A stretch of DNA of 64,000 nt from Blasia pusilla. Taxonomy: Eukaryota; Marchantiophyta; Marchantiopsida; Blasiales. The translations under genes were made by a program, and so were the position numbers. Of the stretch, positions 47,692 through 58,975 are shown piece by piece; the first letter of the stretch is position 1; the number at the start of each line of letters is the position of its first letter. The stretch spans positions 38,254,001 to 38,318,000 of the forward strand of contig CM114272.1 in NCBI GenBank assembly GCA_050084515.1, in the 5' to 3' direction. The notes beneath the pieces were generated by a model, which was given only the letters and a program-made list of their open reading frames with translations, had not been told where the DNA came from and did not search any database.

Positions 47692-48189
47692 CCAGTTTGA
47701 GGGTTATCATTATGGAGAACTTCTTTGACTACCTAAATGCCCTTATTAGATACCTTTCTTTGCAAGATGTACCCACTCCTTAGTCATGTCCGTTGGGAGG
47801 AGCTCACGGTTTTTCAACCTCATCAAATCATCTTGATTGTGGAACATTTATTGGCCTATTTGCTATAGATTTATCTACCATAAAAGAAACCTCCCAGAAT
47901 CCAGGTTGTCTACCATAAAAGAGACCTCTGTTCAAACTCTATGAGAAACATGGAATTTGTTACAACTAATCATATTTGGTATTCAAAACTTTGAGATCCT
48001 GAAATGAATATGAGCCTAGGATGGAATACGAGGAGGAACTTATGATAGGAAATAGTAGTTGGTCTTTATAAAGCATATAATTATTAAGGTGGGATTGATT
48101 AGCTCTCACACTCTTTTATTTACACTAGTAAGTAGGGAGCTATATATGATCCAAAGATGATTATCTTCGTTTATAACAAGTTGACTTGC
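47692..48189. other. Unassigned sequence
   Basis: A/T-rich. One short direct repeat (ACCATAAAAGA, AACCTC/GACCTC at about 47877 and 47911). Nothing else recognised. Confidence 0.4.
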
Positions 48190-49050
48190 ATGCCCCATTT
48201 GTTGCAGAAGCTTGAGAGTGCATTCAGGTAAAGTTGGAGCCCGTGTGCTGTTCTAGACATGAGATCTATATCATCTGCATACAACAACCGGGGGATGATG
48301 CAGTGTGCTAGCTCTGGTGGAGCTCCATTCACTTTGGAGAGCACCTTCTCAAGCTTGTCAATGTAAAACCCAAACAGTGTAGGTCGCTGATTTTCCTTTC
48401 TAGCAGAAGCCCATACAATTTGGCCATGAGGGAGCTCACCATGATCGTTATGTAGTTAGATGGTATGATAGGGTCTTGAGCCTTGAAGAGTGGATAGATT
48501 GTATTCATTTGCCATTCTGGTGGGAATCACTATTGAATTGCAGTATTGAACATTCTAGTGAGGGTTGGGCCAATTGCCTCACTTGCAAATTCGAACATCT
48601 AATCATGGCACCCCAGATCATCCTTTGGTTTGTTACGGAGCCTTTTAAGGCCTAGTGTGATATCTTTAATGGTGAAGAGGTCCAGTAGATCTCGGATCGC
48701 ATTCGACCAGCAATGGGTGGGAGCATCAATGCTTGAGTGGTATAGTTGCGTACCATATGTGGTCTAGATCTTTAAATCTTGGAGTGGAATGTTTTTTCTA
48801 TTCTTAAGTATTCTCCTTAATTTAGCCAATTGGTATTTCATGTGTTCTATGAGCTTTGTGATCTTGATGGTAATTTATTTATGTTTCTTCCTACGTACCT
48901 ATAATTTGTAAGGTTTTTGCAGTAGTCAAGTGTATGGAGAGTGTGGATCCCCCTTCAAGTGGTGATTCAGCTTCCTACGAGCCTCTTTGCAGTCCTTGTC
49001 AAACCAGGGTTGGGAGAAGAATGTTGCCTCCAAACAATTGGAAAGGTAAG
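48190..49050 (-). pseudogene. LINE fragment (endonuclease end to reverse transcriptase)
   Basis: On the minus strand the reading goes from FFSQPWFDKDCKEARRKL (about 49025-48960) through a degenerate linker (HMKYQLAKLRRILKNRK) to DDLGCHD-stop-MFEFASEAIG. The RT follows: FNTAIQ, WFPPEWQMNTIYPLFKAQD, NYITIMVSSLMAKLYGLLLE, PTLFGFYIDKLEKVLSK and LLYADDIDLMSRTAHGLQLY (catalytic YADD). Several frames are needed. It is a different LINE lineage from the one at 39.6-44.2 kb (YADD rather than FVDD and different wording), also inside the CACTA-like element. Confidence 0.8.
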
Positions 49051-50394
49051 AGTGAAGCAAACATTTCACTGTAGCCATATACATGTCACTGCTAAGTTGA
49101 ATTTATCTAAACGTTGCTTATTCCATCATGTGTATGATGTTGCACGTCAGTCAATCTGCCAACTCAAGTTGTTGGAGGCTGTAGGAAGACGAGCTCCAAC
49201 TAAGGCAGAGGTGCACGTTGTCTCACCAGGTAATACATGGCCAGCACACAACCCAGGTGAAACTGTTGCTAGTTCCACCAATTCGGTCCCATGTAAGAGC
49301 TTAGGGCCAGATCAGAAGATCAGATCTGCAAGATATACTCCTTAACTACTGTAAACCCCACCTCTTTACCTTAAGAGGTGGGGAACTCTCTCCACTTCAG
49401 TATCACAATCCTATCCTCACCCTACTAACCAAAACTCCTTCCTTTCTCTTGAGTGCTTTGAGTGGAGTGGCAGTGGGAACCCAACAAGCACACTCTACTT
49501 AGAATTCACAAAGTCAAGGATGACCACGGCAAAGATAAGGTCCTCCAATGTGCTGCCTTGGACTAGTTGAATGTACCAAGGCATCCTCTAAAGTACACCC
49601 GACTCCTAACCGATCAGGTAGTGCAATCACCTTCTTCTTCTCCTCGTACCTTGCTGATCTGCTTTGTTCTCCCTTCTTGTTCGGGTAGTAGGAGACTTAA
49701 TAGGGTGAGCCCATGGTCTTCTACCTCTGGGGAGCTCAAGCATGACCTCTCTCTCTCCACTCACTAACTCTTATCACTTACAGACTGGAAGTCCAAGTTG
49801 TCACACCAGGAAGTAATCATGTGATTGGTGTCAAAGGCCAAGCTTAGGTGGGCGGAACAACAAGCTTTCCAAGCACACCTTGGTGGAGCACAATCTTGGA
49901 ACCCAAGCTTGCCTCCCCTCTCTTGGTAGATCCTCTTGTCCTCTCCTGCACTTTTGAATGATTAGTTGAATCATCTCCAAGAATCTCCCTTCATCAAGCC
50001 CTCCCCAACTCATCACTCAATCATGCACATACTCAGATACAAGGCAATGGTGTGAACTCATTTCACAGGGCTACCTCCTATGTATCACAAAATCATAGAG
50101 TACATGAGAGACCTTCTTAGTCTCAGCCCCCCCTTCAAGCGCACTACACACTACCTAGACACAGGAGCACAAAAGCTGTCTTTGGTTAGCTTGGCTCAAG
50201 AGATCGAGTGTCTACTAGCCAACAAAGCATGTCTATGCCCGCCTTCAAGCAAACCCACGAGTATTTATAAGTGAAGTTGAGAGCCCTCTTCTTCCTTGAG
50301 CTTCTCTGGTATTCTGGGTTCCTACCTTCCTAAAAATCTACCTCCCCCTAAGCATCTACTCCAAGGCATCTACTGCCTGAAATTTCGACCTCAG
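49051..50394. other. Unassigned sequence with one strong hairpin
   Basis: No gene recognised. Open frames at 48941-49345 and elsewhere have no domain. A hairpin with arms CCCCACCTCTT (49356-49366) and AAGAGGTGGGG (49373-49383) is the only structured element noted. Confidence 0.4.
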
Positions 50395-50790
50395 TTGCTC
50401 CTCACCTGATCTCACCTGATCTCCCTGCTGCTCCTCGGTGATAATTACTTCCCTGCTGCTCCTCACCTGATCTCCTCAAGCGCTAATTACTTCCTGCTTT
50501 GCTCCTCGGTGATAATTACTTCCCCTTTGCTCCTCACGATCATTACTTCCTGTTGCTCCTCACGATCTCTCACTGATCTCCTCATTTGCTCCTCACCTGA
50601 TCTCCTCAACTGCTCCTCACCTGATCTCACCTGATCTCCTCAGCTGATAATTACTTCCCTGCTGCTCCTCACCTGATCTCCTCAGCTGCTCCTCACCTGA
50701 TCTCACCTGATCTCCTCAGCTGATAATTACTTCCCTGCTGCTCCTCACCTGATCTCCTCAGCTGCTCCTCAGCTGATCTCACCTGACTAG
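50395..50790. repeat. Minisatellite of GCTCCTCACCTGATCTC units
   Basis: TGCTCCTCACCTGATCTCCT and CAGCTGATAATTACTTCCC alternate in a complex higher-order pattern for about 400 bp. The largest unit, about 100-110 bp, is seen twice, near 50570-50680 and 50680-50790. Confidence 0.88.
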
Positions 50791-51179
50791 AGTCCCAGAA
50801 GTATCTAACACACATGGGAGCCACTCATGAAGGGGCGCACACACGTAATTGTCCTCAATGGAACAGACTGCATGTTGGATCAATTGAGGATGCAACACTG
50901 TAGATCAATGGAGTTGCAGAATTACTTCTCCTTTGTTCAATGTAAGAGAAGTAGTAATAAGAGGGTATGTAGGAGAAGGAAACCATCAAGTCCACTAGAG
51001 GGTAGGAAGGAGTCATTCATATGTAGTGGTTGTCATGGATACAAAATGGACTCTAAATCCCAATATAATGTACATATTTTTTTCAACAATAAAACAATCT
51101 TGTCATAAATGAATGATTGGCTATAGTTGTTTGTTACTTTTTTGTATATATTTTAGTTATATAATAGGATTGTAGAATG

Positions 51180-51581
51180 ACATGGATAAGTCATTTTGAT
51201 GACTCATAGTCATTCTTTTGTGATGCATGGAGTCATTAATTATTACTCGGAGTGTTCATTCAAAATCACTCTTTATGACTCGTCTAGTCACTCTTTATGA
51301 CTAGACGAGTCATTCTTTTTGACTAGATGAGTCATTCTTTATGACTCGTCTAGTCATTTATATGACTTCACCTAGTCATAAACAATGACTAGGTGAAGTC
51401 CTATTTAGTGACTATGTTGAGTATCAAAAATAAGACTCAGATATGATTACCCTTGGTTTTAGTAATAACTTATATGACTAGGAGTAATTTTTGTTACTAT
51501 AGTTTAACTTAGTAATTACAAAGTCTCATAGCCTCAGTTTGAGTCACATCCAGTCATTTTTGTCAGTCATCTAGAGGGGGG
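51180..51581. repeat. Right subterminal repeats of the CACTA-like element
   Basis: ATGACTCGTCTAGTCA-type units in both orientations occur from about 51190 to 51420, including the palindrome ATGACTCGTCTAGTCA ... TGACTAGACGAGTCAT (51275-51313) and GACTTCACCTAGTCAT ... ATGACTAGGTGAAGTC (about 51363-51400). The left end has TGTGACTCGTG and GAGTCATTTT near 39353-39380. Clustered short subterminal motifs are transposase binding sites in CACTA elements. That role is inferred here. Confidence 0.75.
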
Positions 51582-51597
51582 TTTTCTACTAGTGTTA

Positions 51598-52300
51598 GTT
51601 GTGTTGGGTTCTCTCTACAGGGAGGTGGAGAGGATAGTAAAGGCAATTAGAACTCAAGTTCTGATCCCTTTTAGCACGGATCCAAGAAGTGAGGTCGGCG
51701 ATACTCTTAGTTTCAGCACGGCTTTCAGAGGAAGGAGAGAAGAATCTGCGAAATGGGAACTTGAGAAACTCGAGTTCCCATTCCGCGGATTCTCAAGTGA
51801 GACTCAACTCTTCCAATGGGGATTATTTGATCGCCCTTTTCTTTCCTAAGGTAGTCTCTTTTAGTGCGGGAAAGAATCGGAACTGAATTTCCCATTCCCA
51901 CCTTAGTCTTCTAGCGGATGTGGCATTTGTGGCACGGTGCGAATCGGAACTCAAGTTCCTATGTGAGTTTGGCCCAGCAAAGCATGGAAGAGAAGTGAGC
52001 GGGAGATGAGGCAGGTATTCTTGGCTTTTGGTGCGGGCGAGAATCGGATCGAAGTTCCCATTCCCACCTAAGTCTCTAGCAAATCTGGCGTTTGTGGCAC
52101 GGTGTAAATCAAAACTCAAGTTCCTATGTGAGTTTGGCACAACAAAGCATGGCGGAGAAGTGAGCAGGTATTCTCGGCGTTTAGAGGCTTTGAGGCGGGA
52201 GAGGTATCGAGGTGCAACTGGGCGTGAGAGGCATCAAAGGCGCGAGGACTTGGCAAGCTGATGCTGATCCAGTTCAGCATAACTTCCAAGTCACCCATCT
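51598..52300. repeat. Satellite-like region with GGAACTCAAGTTCC palindromes, right part
   Basis: This continues the family at 38.6-39.3 kb: palindromes at 51650-51661, 51756-51779, about 51880, 51946-51959, 52047 and 52111. A tandem duplication of about 165 bp is visible (about 51864-52021 and 52033-52170; both contain GGCATTTGTGGCACGGTG or GGCGTTTGTGGCACGGTG). The block ACAGGAAGGTGGAGAGGATA before the CACTA element reappears as ACAGGGAGGTGGAGAGGATA after it. Confidence 0.75.
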
Positions 52301-52319
52301 CAATTCTATTCCTCCAGAG

Positions 52320-52700
52320 TATGTTGAACTGGAGAGTTCTTTTGCATGTTGTGTTACCAACACACCCATAGGGAAGTGATGACTAGCTGTTGCACACGGG
52401 GGAATTTATTCACTTACCTTGCTGCTTATGGAGATGTTTGAGGGGTGATTTTTGGGTGACAAACATTGTGGATTAGTGCGTTGGTGAGTGCACGACACTA
52501 TCATGACTATTGTAGAGAACTTGGTGGGATAGATGTATACCACACTAGTCAGGAGTGACTTAGTGTGCCGGCTATTTGCCGAGTGTTGATCTCAAGTGAG
52601 ATAAGTGGGGACGTATCCACAGTTTGGGCATTGTCTAGTGCAGAGCTAGTGGCTCGGGGTTGAGTCATAGTAGTTTGGAGGTTTCACCAAGGTGCATCCA
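52320..52700 (+). other. Leader of element E
   Basis: No coding. GTGAGTGCACGACA at 52485-52498 resembles the terminal GCACGACA of elements A and B and may be the end of a short 5' terminal repeat. No primer site could be identified after it. Confidence 0.4.
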
Positions 52701-54010
52701 CATCGTATTGGGGAGCGTGGTAGTGGTAGAAGTGGCGGAGGATTTACATGGAATGGGGCCAAGTATCAAGGATTTCCACATGAGGAACCACCTCAACCGC
52801 GAGTTGTAGTTACTCCAAAGGTGACGTCAACGGATTCTGAGTTACCCGAGAGGCCCGCAGAGTGTCGCAAGTGTTGCCACACTGTTGTTGTGGGACATGG
52901 ATGATCGCGATACCTATGGTTCCACGAGGAACCCGACGGTTCTCAAGCATGGTGGAAACCATCGATTTGGATGATTTTATGGAGGAGTCTGATAGTTGGT
53001 GCGATGCATAGAGGATTCGGAACCGACAGAGATTCGACTCCTTTATGGCGTGGAAGGGACTTTTTTCAGCATCTTGAGGGCCCTCCCATGGATGATTATC
53101 ACGAGTTTTGGATTCTCCATGAGGCGGAGATCGAGGCGTGGAGACTATTTTGGTCTCCAGGATATGTGTCCCTCATAGAGCTTGCAACGTATGATGTGGC
53201 CGTTGTAGCAGCACCCACTAACCGCATGGAGGAGACACTTGGAAGAGTTGTCGACATGAGTCTTACGAGTGTGACCAGTTGCGTACCATCTGCGTTTAAC
53301 CCGTAAGTTGAGTTCTTCCGAGAGTTGGGGAGGAACTATCAAGGGGTGAGGACCGACTAGCTGAAGTCAATTCATGAGTTTCAATGGAGAATGGGAGAGA
53401 GTCTTTGAGAGGCCTATGCACGGCTCCGATGGTTGATCACAATGACTCAAGGTGTGACGGAGTCGCAAGCGGTTCAATTGTGGTATGCAATGCTAGACCG
53501 CAAGTTGTGGAAGAGAGTTTGGGATGCAACTCTCTTACATGTTGGTTCACCTACTCTAAAGTATGTATTTCTGTAGCGTATTGAGCTCAACATACTTGAG
53601 GAGAGAGTTTTGACGAGAGGCGCGTCATCTTCGAGGGAGACGACATGAGTGACGATGTCTCCATTAGTGCTGCAACGCACTACTTGAGATAGAGTCATGG
53701 GACCGAGGGCTATGGTAGGATACCGGGAGCCGGGACCACGACCAGTTCAATCATACGCTGGGCAGCAGGGATCAAGTATTTCTTGTTGGACGTGTGGAGG
53801 ATCACATCGTCAACGAGATTGTAGACAGCAAAGTGAAGTGCAAACAACACCATAAAATGTATATGAGGCGGCCTAGGGGAGGCCACCCTTACCACAATAT
53901 GATCATTGCCAGAGATATGGGCACACACGTGAGATGTTTTGAGCTCCACCCCGAGCTGCGCCTAGAGGGAGGTCGAGGACCTGGAGGTGGTTAGAGGACG
54001 AGGTGTAAGA
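52701..54010 (+). pseudogene. Gag fragment of element E (same gypsy family)
   Basis: It begins near 52709 with GERGSGRSGGGFTWNGAKY, the family gag start. RGRDFFQHLEGPPMDDYHEF and EAEIEAWRLFW lie at about 53055-53150. VEFFRELGRNYQGVRTD, then LKSIHEFQWRMGESL lie at about 53300-53405, and a stretch equivalent to A's capsid end follows (RIELNILEERVLTRGASS, about 53580-53630). A broken knuckle CWTCGGSHRQRDC (about 53780-53820) and FELHPELRLEGG (about 53939-53970) close it. Several stops and frame changes. No protease or pol follows. Instead the leader of element A begins after about 54050. Confidence 0.75.
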
Positions 54011-54049
54011 GGTCAAGGATATGGTGGAGGCAGGACCCCACCACCTGCC

Positions 54050-54899
54050 AGAGCGAGTGCAACACTTGCATCAGGCAAGTGTAACTCGTGATAGCACGTG
54101 GATGCTTTGAGGCAACTCGTGGTAGCTCGAGGCGATTGGGCATGAGAGGCAGAGTAAGGAGCAAGGAGCAAGCATGCTTGCTTGGGCGTGAGGCAGTTTT
54201 TGCAAGATTTGTGAGTTGAGTGTTGCATAATTGGTCACCCATCTTTGGGCTATTCTGCCTGGAAGATGCTTAACTGCTGAGTACTCAACTATGCCAGTGT
54301 ACACAATGGTGTAGTTTATTTGGTGTTATTTGGAGATGCGTTAGGCGCTTTTATGCATCTCGGGTTTTCGGTTGATTGACCTCTAGCGCATAGTACGGTA
54401 TGGCCTATCCATGTAGGTGACATTTTCAGGTGCTGTGAGTGCGACTATCACGTCATCGACCACCGGCGGAGTAACTATTGCGTTAGAATTGTGTGGTTGT
54501 TTTTGTGGATTCAGGGGGCGCCACGTTTGGTGGATTGTGTTACCTTGATTTCCGTTTTGTACTTCCATTTGCGATTGGAGGGTTGTCGTTGGACTTCCTG
54601 TATTTGGATCCCCTCCATCGTTGCTTCTTGCTTGCGCGCCCATTGTTAGGGCTAACGCTGATTTCCAGAGTAGTTTTACTCCTGTGTGCTACCGGTAGTG
54701 AGGTTGGAGTGATGACCAGTCAGACTACATTTATTTCTCTCACAGTGAGACTGGAGTGATGACCAGTAGACCATGGGAGGCTTCTTGTGGTGATGACACG
54801 TTAGGTTGCCCACACTCATAGCTAGTAGAGCTAGAAAAGTACAGCGACATCGACGTCACTTGGTTACTTAGTGGTGGTGATTTGGTGGTGGTGCGGCAT
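54050..54899 (+). other. Leader region of element A
   Basis: No coding region is supported. Part of it (about 54100-54290) is a diverged copy of 52190-52350, including GTCACCCATCT followed by an ATTCTxCCTGGAA-type block. This suggests that E and A share leader or terminal sequence. The 5' terminal repeat of A was not resolved. Confidence 0.4.
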
Positions 54900-54904
54900 C
54901 GGCG

Positions 54905-56319
54905 TTGGTCATCACTGAGGTTTCTGGTGATCTGGTTGGGGACCGTGGTGCGGAAAATGGTGGTTTTACACGGAGTGGATTGAGGTATCGGCTACCTTTT
55001 CCACTTCCGACAGTTGATGAAGAGGAGGACGAGGATGTTCCAAACACCAAATCTTCTACGTTGTTATCGAGTATTGCAGCTCCATTGATTTGGGACATGG
55101 ACGGGATGTATGGGGCCATGAAGGGCCCACGACGATACTCGATGCAGTGGGCACCATTGAGTTGGAGGATTTCATTCAGGAGTTTGATACGTGGTGTGAT
55201 ATGCAGATGTTGCGGAACGCCACGTTGTTTACACCCTTCTTGGCTTGGAAGGGGTTGTTTCAGCACTTGGAGGGACCACCCATGGATGATTACCATAAGT
55301 TTAGGAGGGACCATGCTGCTGAGATTGAGGCGTGGAGATAATATTGGTCCCTAGGCTATGTGTCTATCACCCATGGTGGTATTGGTAGTAGTGCTCTTAT
55401 TGTGTCAGCCAGCCCGACATTGAGTGGTGCGAGTACGAGCCAGAGTGGGTGTACTAGTGGAGGTACCCATGGAGGTACTATTGGAGGTACTAGTGCCCCA
55501 CCATCGTTCAGCCCGGTTGCAAAGTTCTTCAAGAGGTTGAAGAAGAACTATCAGGGAGTGAAGACAGAGAAGTTGAGGAGTCTTCAAGAATTTGAGCGAA
55601 AGACTGGTGAGAGTCTTCGTGAGGCATACACTCGTATGCGACGCTTGATTTCAGTTACCCAGGGTGTGATTGAGGGTCAGGCACGCCAGTTTTGGTATGG
55701 GATCTTGGACACAGAGTTGCGCCGAAGGGTACGTGATGCTACTCTTATGAGTGATGATTCATCCATATTGGCCTATGTGTTTGCTCTATCTGAGAAGATT
55801 GAGCTTAACATGGTGGAGGAGAGGGTGGTGACATCTGCATTCAGTAGGGATACAACAACTACTTCTCGTGTTCAGCAATCCACCTCACAGTCTCGTAGTA
55901 GTGGTGGTGGTAGTAGTAGTGGGAGTCGTGGGGGGTCCATACGACCTAAGTTAGGTCCTAGAGGGACGCTTGCGTAGAGACCATTGCCTTCATTTGCTGC
56001 CCCGCAGCAAGGACAATCATGTTGGACATGTGGAGGTGATCATGTTAGGAGGTTTTGTCCCCAAGAGGATGGGAGACGGACTTTGGAGGATGAACCTCAG
56101 TCAGCCGCAACTCAGTGTGGTCATTGTGGGAGACCAGGTCATCCTCCAGAGCGTTGCTTTGATCTTCATCCAGAGTTGAGATCAGGCCGCGGCCGTGGTG
56201 GAGTAGCTCCGAGAGGCCGAGGTGATAGGGGTGGTAGAGGAGGACCAACGGTTGGAGAGCCTACGGGGGCTGCCCCTACCACTACGACAGAGTCAGCTAT
56301 GGTTGCCAGGATTGAGTAG
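54905..56319 (+). pseudogene. Gag of element A
   Basis: The frame at 54905 has GGFTRSGLRYRLPFPLP and an acidic DEEEDEDV stretch. The frame at 55090-55341 carries the capsid part: LEDFIQEFDTWCDMQML, LAWKGLFQHLEGPPMDDYHK and AAEIEAWR-stop. The frame at 55360-55977 continues with FSPVAKFFKRLKKNYQGVK, ESLREAYTRMRRLISVTQG, QARQFWYGILDTELRRRVRD and IELNMVEERVVTSAF, then a Ser/Gly tail. The nucleocapsid has two different knuckles, CWTCGGDHVRRFCP (about 56021) and CGHCGRPGHPPERCF (about 56116), followed by an Arg/Gly-rich tail. The usual knuckle spacing C-x2-C-x4-H-x4-C is met in both. A stop separates tail and knuckles at about 55975. Confidence 0.85.
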
Positions 56320-57416
56320 TTGGAGCAGAGATTGGCTACTATGGGTGGTATCCAGCATAGAGCAGGTTTGGGAGCAGGGGCTTCCACCTCTTATGGAGGG
56401 GATGATCTCTCTTATATGGCGAGTGCAGCACAGCTTGAGGCATCAACTGTAGTTACGAGAGGAGCCACTTGAGCGTCAGAGCCACGTGGTGCTACTGTGG
56501 AGTTGGACCCACAAAGGGGTGAGGCTGGGAGGCAGGCTAGGCTCCCCGAGTCATTCTTGTTGTCTGAGGTGCTTAGGACTCCATCCATGGTTCCTACGCA
56601 GCCTATTGAGCCTACATTGGGGACTGAGGCATCTACATCACGTGTAGTAGATACGGATGCAGCATCCAGTGCAGTATTTTGGATGGCAACTTCAATGTTG
56701 GGATCCCCATTATTTTCAGCCATTGAGTTGATGGCCTTAGGAATTGACTTAGCTCTTGTATTTCAGCTAGCAGCCACGTTGTGTGCACGTGAGAGTGTTA
56801 CTGCTACACGTGCTGAGGTGGTGAGGGTATTACGATGGAGCAACCCTCTATGTCAGGTGTAGCATTGAGTACCAGTGCTACTTGGTAGGCAGCAACGGCG
56901 AAGATGGATGCATTACCAGCCCGGCCAACCATTGATCGTGAGAGGCTTACACTTGGTGTTTGTATGTTGGACAATCGGAGTGGGATATTCCGATTGGTGA
57001 GTCCTACAGGATGGGTGTATAGACCAGACAGAGTCTTGTTAGACTTTGCTGCCCAACCTTTGATGTTGGGAAAGGCGGCATGTAATGGTTTGGGTATTTG
57101 GAGGTCAGAGCTTGAGCCTTGCCCATTCCAGATTCAGACATCACTTGGAGGAGCCAGTGATAGGTCTCATTTCATGACACTGGAGAAGTTTTCTGTACAG
57201 TTGAGACCAAATCATGCGACTAATAGCTCCAGGTTGGGAGTACCTACAGTGGTCACATCAGCCGAGTGGTATGATGTACTAGTTGGAGGAGCAGTATTGT
57301 ACCCGCTGGGTTTTCAGATGGACTATTGGACTAAGAAAACGTCTTATAGACTTGGTTGGCAGTCCGGGGATGGACGTATGAGCCAGGTTCCTGTGAGATT
57401 TATTTATGGGGCTTGA
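56320..57416 (+). pseudogene. Linker and aspartic-protease-like domain of element A
   Basis: The linker frame 56497-56862 reads LDPQRGEAGRQARLPESFLL and VLRTPSMVPTQPIEPTLGT. The next frame, from 56904, has MDALPARPTIDRERLTLGV, then VLLDFAAQPLMLGKAACNG, CPFQIQTSLGGASDRSHFM, VVTSAEWYDVLVGGAVLYPL and YRLGWQSGDGR. VLLD-F-A-A-Q-P would be the protease active-site loop (canonical LLDSGAQ, D-S/T-G-A), but Ser-Gly is replaced by Phe-Ala here. Element F has Ser with a stop. The region is placed as protease by its position between knuckles and pol. Confidence 0.65.
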
Positions 57417-57437
57417 CCAAGAGGGTCTTCCCCAACA

Positions 57438-58745
57438 ATGTTAGCATCTGTGGCTGGTTTTAGTGGAGTAGTCACTTGGCCAAGAGACTTTTTGGAGGGT
57501 AACCTTTCTGCTATGGATTCTCCTGTGCATGAGGGGATAGAGGAGGTCCCTAGTTTTGCAACAGTGGTATCCTCATCTTTGGATGTGCCACTTTCGAGTT
57601 CAGGCGATGCACTATGGCAAGAGGCTGATCGCCTAGTGCAAGAGGCTTGGTGTGAGGCTATTATACCTCACGAGGAAGAGGAGGCTCCACGACAGACTCC
57701 TTCTTCAGGTCCAGTTGGGTTATCTCCTTTGGATACTACATCCATTGTATGGCAGTATCTGCCGGAGGGCATTTGTGTGTTAAATCTCTTTGGTGGGATT
57801 AGCATTGGTTTGGCTGTAGTGTTGCAGGCCGGTATTCTTGTGCGGAGATACGTGTATGTGGAACGAGATGAGACGGCCCAAAGAGTCTCATCCTGAAATA
57901 TTGGACAGTTGATGCGGAGAGATCTTGAGTTATTGCCACCATCACCTATTCGTGGGTACCAGCGTGCTTTTCCGTCACACATTGCATCGTTGGGGGCGCA
58001 TGATCTTGAGAGGGTTGGTCCTATGGATTTGGTGATTGCTGGATGGCCATGTCAGGGTCATACGCGTGCTGGTCGTGGTGAGGGATTACACGACCCTAGG
58101 TCTCGATTGTTTTGGGAGATGTTGTTGCGTGTGTTACGATATCTTTAGGTTCATCAGGCACGTGCTCCAACTTACATTCTAGAGAATGTTCCATTGTTGG
58201 GTGACACTCGGATCCGGATGATGGCAAGTGTTCATGAGGTGCGGTCTTGGATTGGACCAGCGGTGTTGTTGGATGCAGCGCGAGTTGGCTTGCGTGCACA
58301 TCGTCCACGCTTGTGGTGGACAAACTTTTTGCCTAGGGAGGTTCTACGTCGAGCATATGATGTAGTGCAGCGGGATCCTTGCCTTATAGTGGATAGTATC
58401 TTGGATACTGGGCAACTTTCTCAGGTGGTGAGGGTTATTGATCGGTCACCCATGGCAGTGGTGAACCGTGTGGGGTAGCCTAGGATGGCACTACCCACAT
58501 TTGTGAGTTTTCCCTCGTCACATGCCTACAGGGAAGGTGGTCCCGGGCTTGTATGGGATTCTCATGTGCGACAGTTGGTGGAGCCTAACGTTGATGAGAG
58601 AGAGAGGGTGTGATGGGATTTGCTCATGGTGTGACAGCGGTTGCTTCCATTTCTGAGGCTTCACGACGTCATGTGTTGGGTCAGGCCATGAACCTGAATT
58701 GTTTGACCTGGATTTTGAGTCTTGGTATGGCTGAGCAACATTGAC
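57438..58745 (+). pseudogene. C5 cytosine DNA methyltransferase domain of element A
   Basis: The enzyme would transfer methyl from SAM to C5 of cytosine. Motif I is VLNLFGGISIGLAVVLQAGI (about 57777-57836) and motif II YVYVERDE. Motif IV with the catalytic Cys is DLVIAGWPCQGHTRAGRG (Cys codon 58050-58052), followed by GLHDPRSRLFWEMLLRVLRY. Motif VI is ILENVPLLGD (ENV at 58182-58190) and motif VIII RAHRPRLWWTNFLP (about 58288-58330). IX-X is SISEASRRHVLGQAMNLNCL (about 58651-58710). The order I, IV, VI, VIII, X is unpermuted. HRPRLWWTN and the VERDE region look closer to DNMT3/DRM than to DNMT1 or CMT, but I cannot prove the class. Stops lie at 57894, 58146-58148, about 58478 and near 58614, and frame changes lie near 57905 and 58614. 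Confidence 0.85.
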
Positions 58746-58975
58746 TTCGGACTATGTGTGTGGGTCTTCCACCCCTTGTGATGAGCTCGATGGGGACCGG
58801 GATGGTAGAGGCATCGGCTGGGGGCGAGGAGAGTAGTATTTTGCATCCTTGGAGTAAATGGGATATAGTGGCTGGGCATGTGGAGTTGGTTGCTCATGCT
58901 GGTTGAGGAGTTATTTGCTCAGATGATGGTGTAGCTAAGGGAGTACCATCTTGTGAGGGGGTTGCATAGCAGCCA
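58746..58975 (+). other. Linker between methyltransferase and RT in element A
   Basis: Degenerate, with pieces such as VGLPPLVMSSMGTGMV and WDIVAGHVELVAHAG readable in one frame. No domain recognised. Confidence 0.5.

Noticed and set aside
48941-49345. A 134-residue plus-strand protein
   Set aside because: The opposite strand codes for recognisable LINE sequence over its first part, and the rest has no domain.
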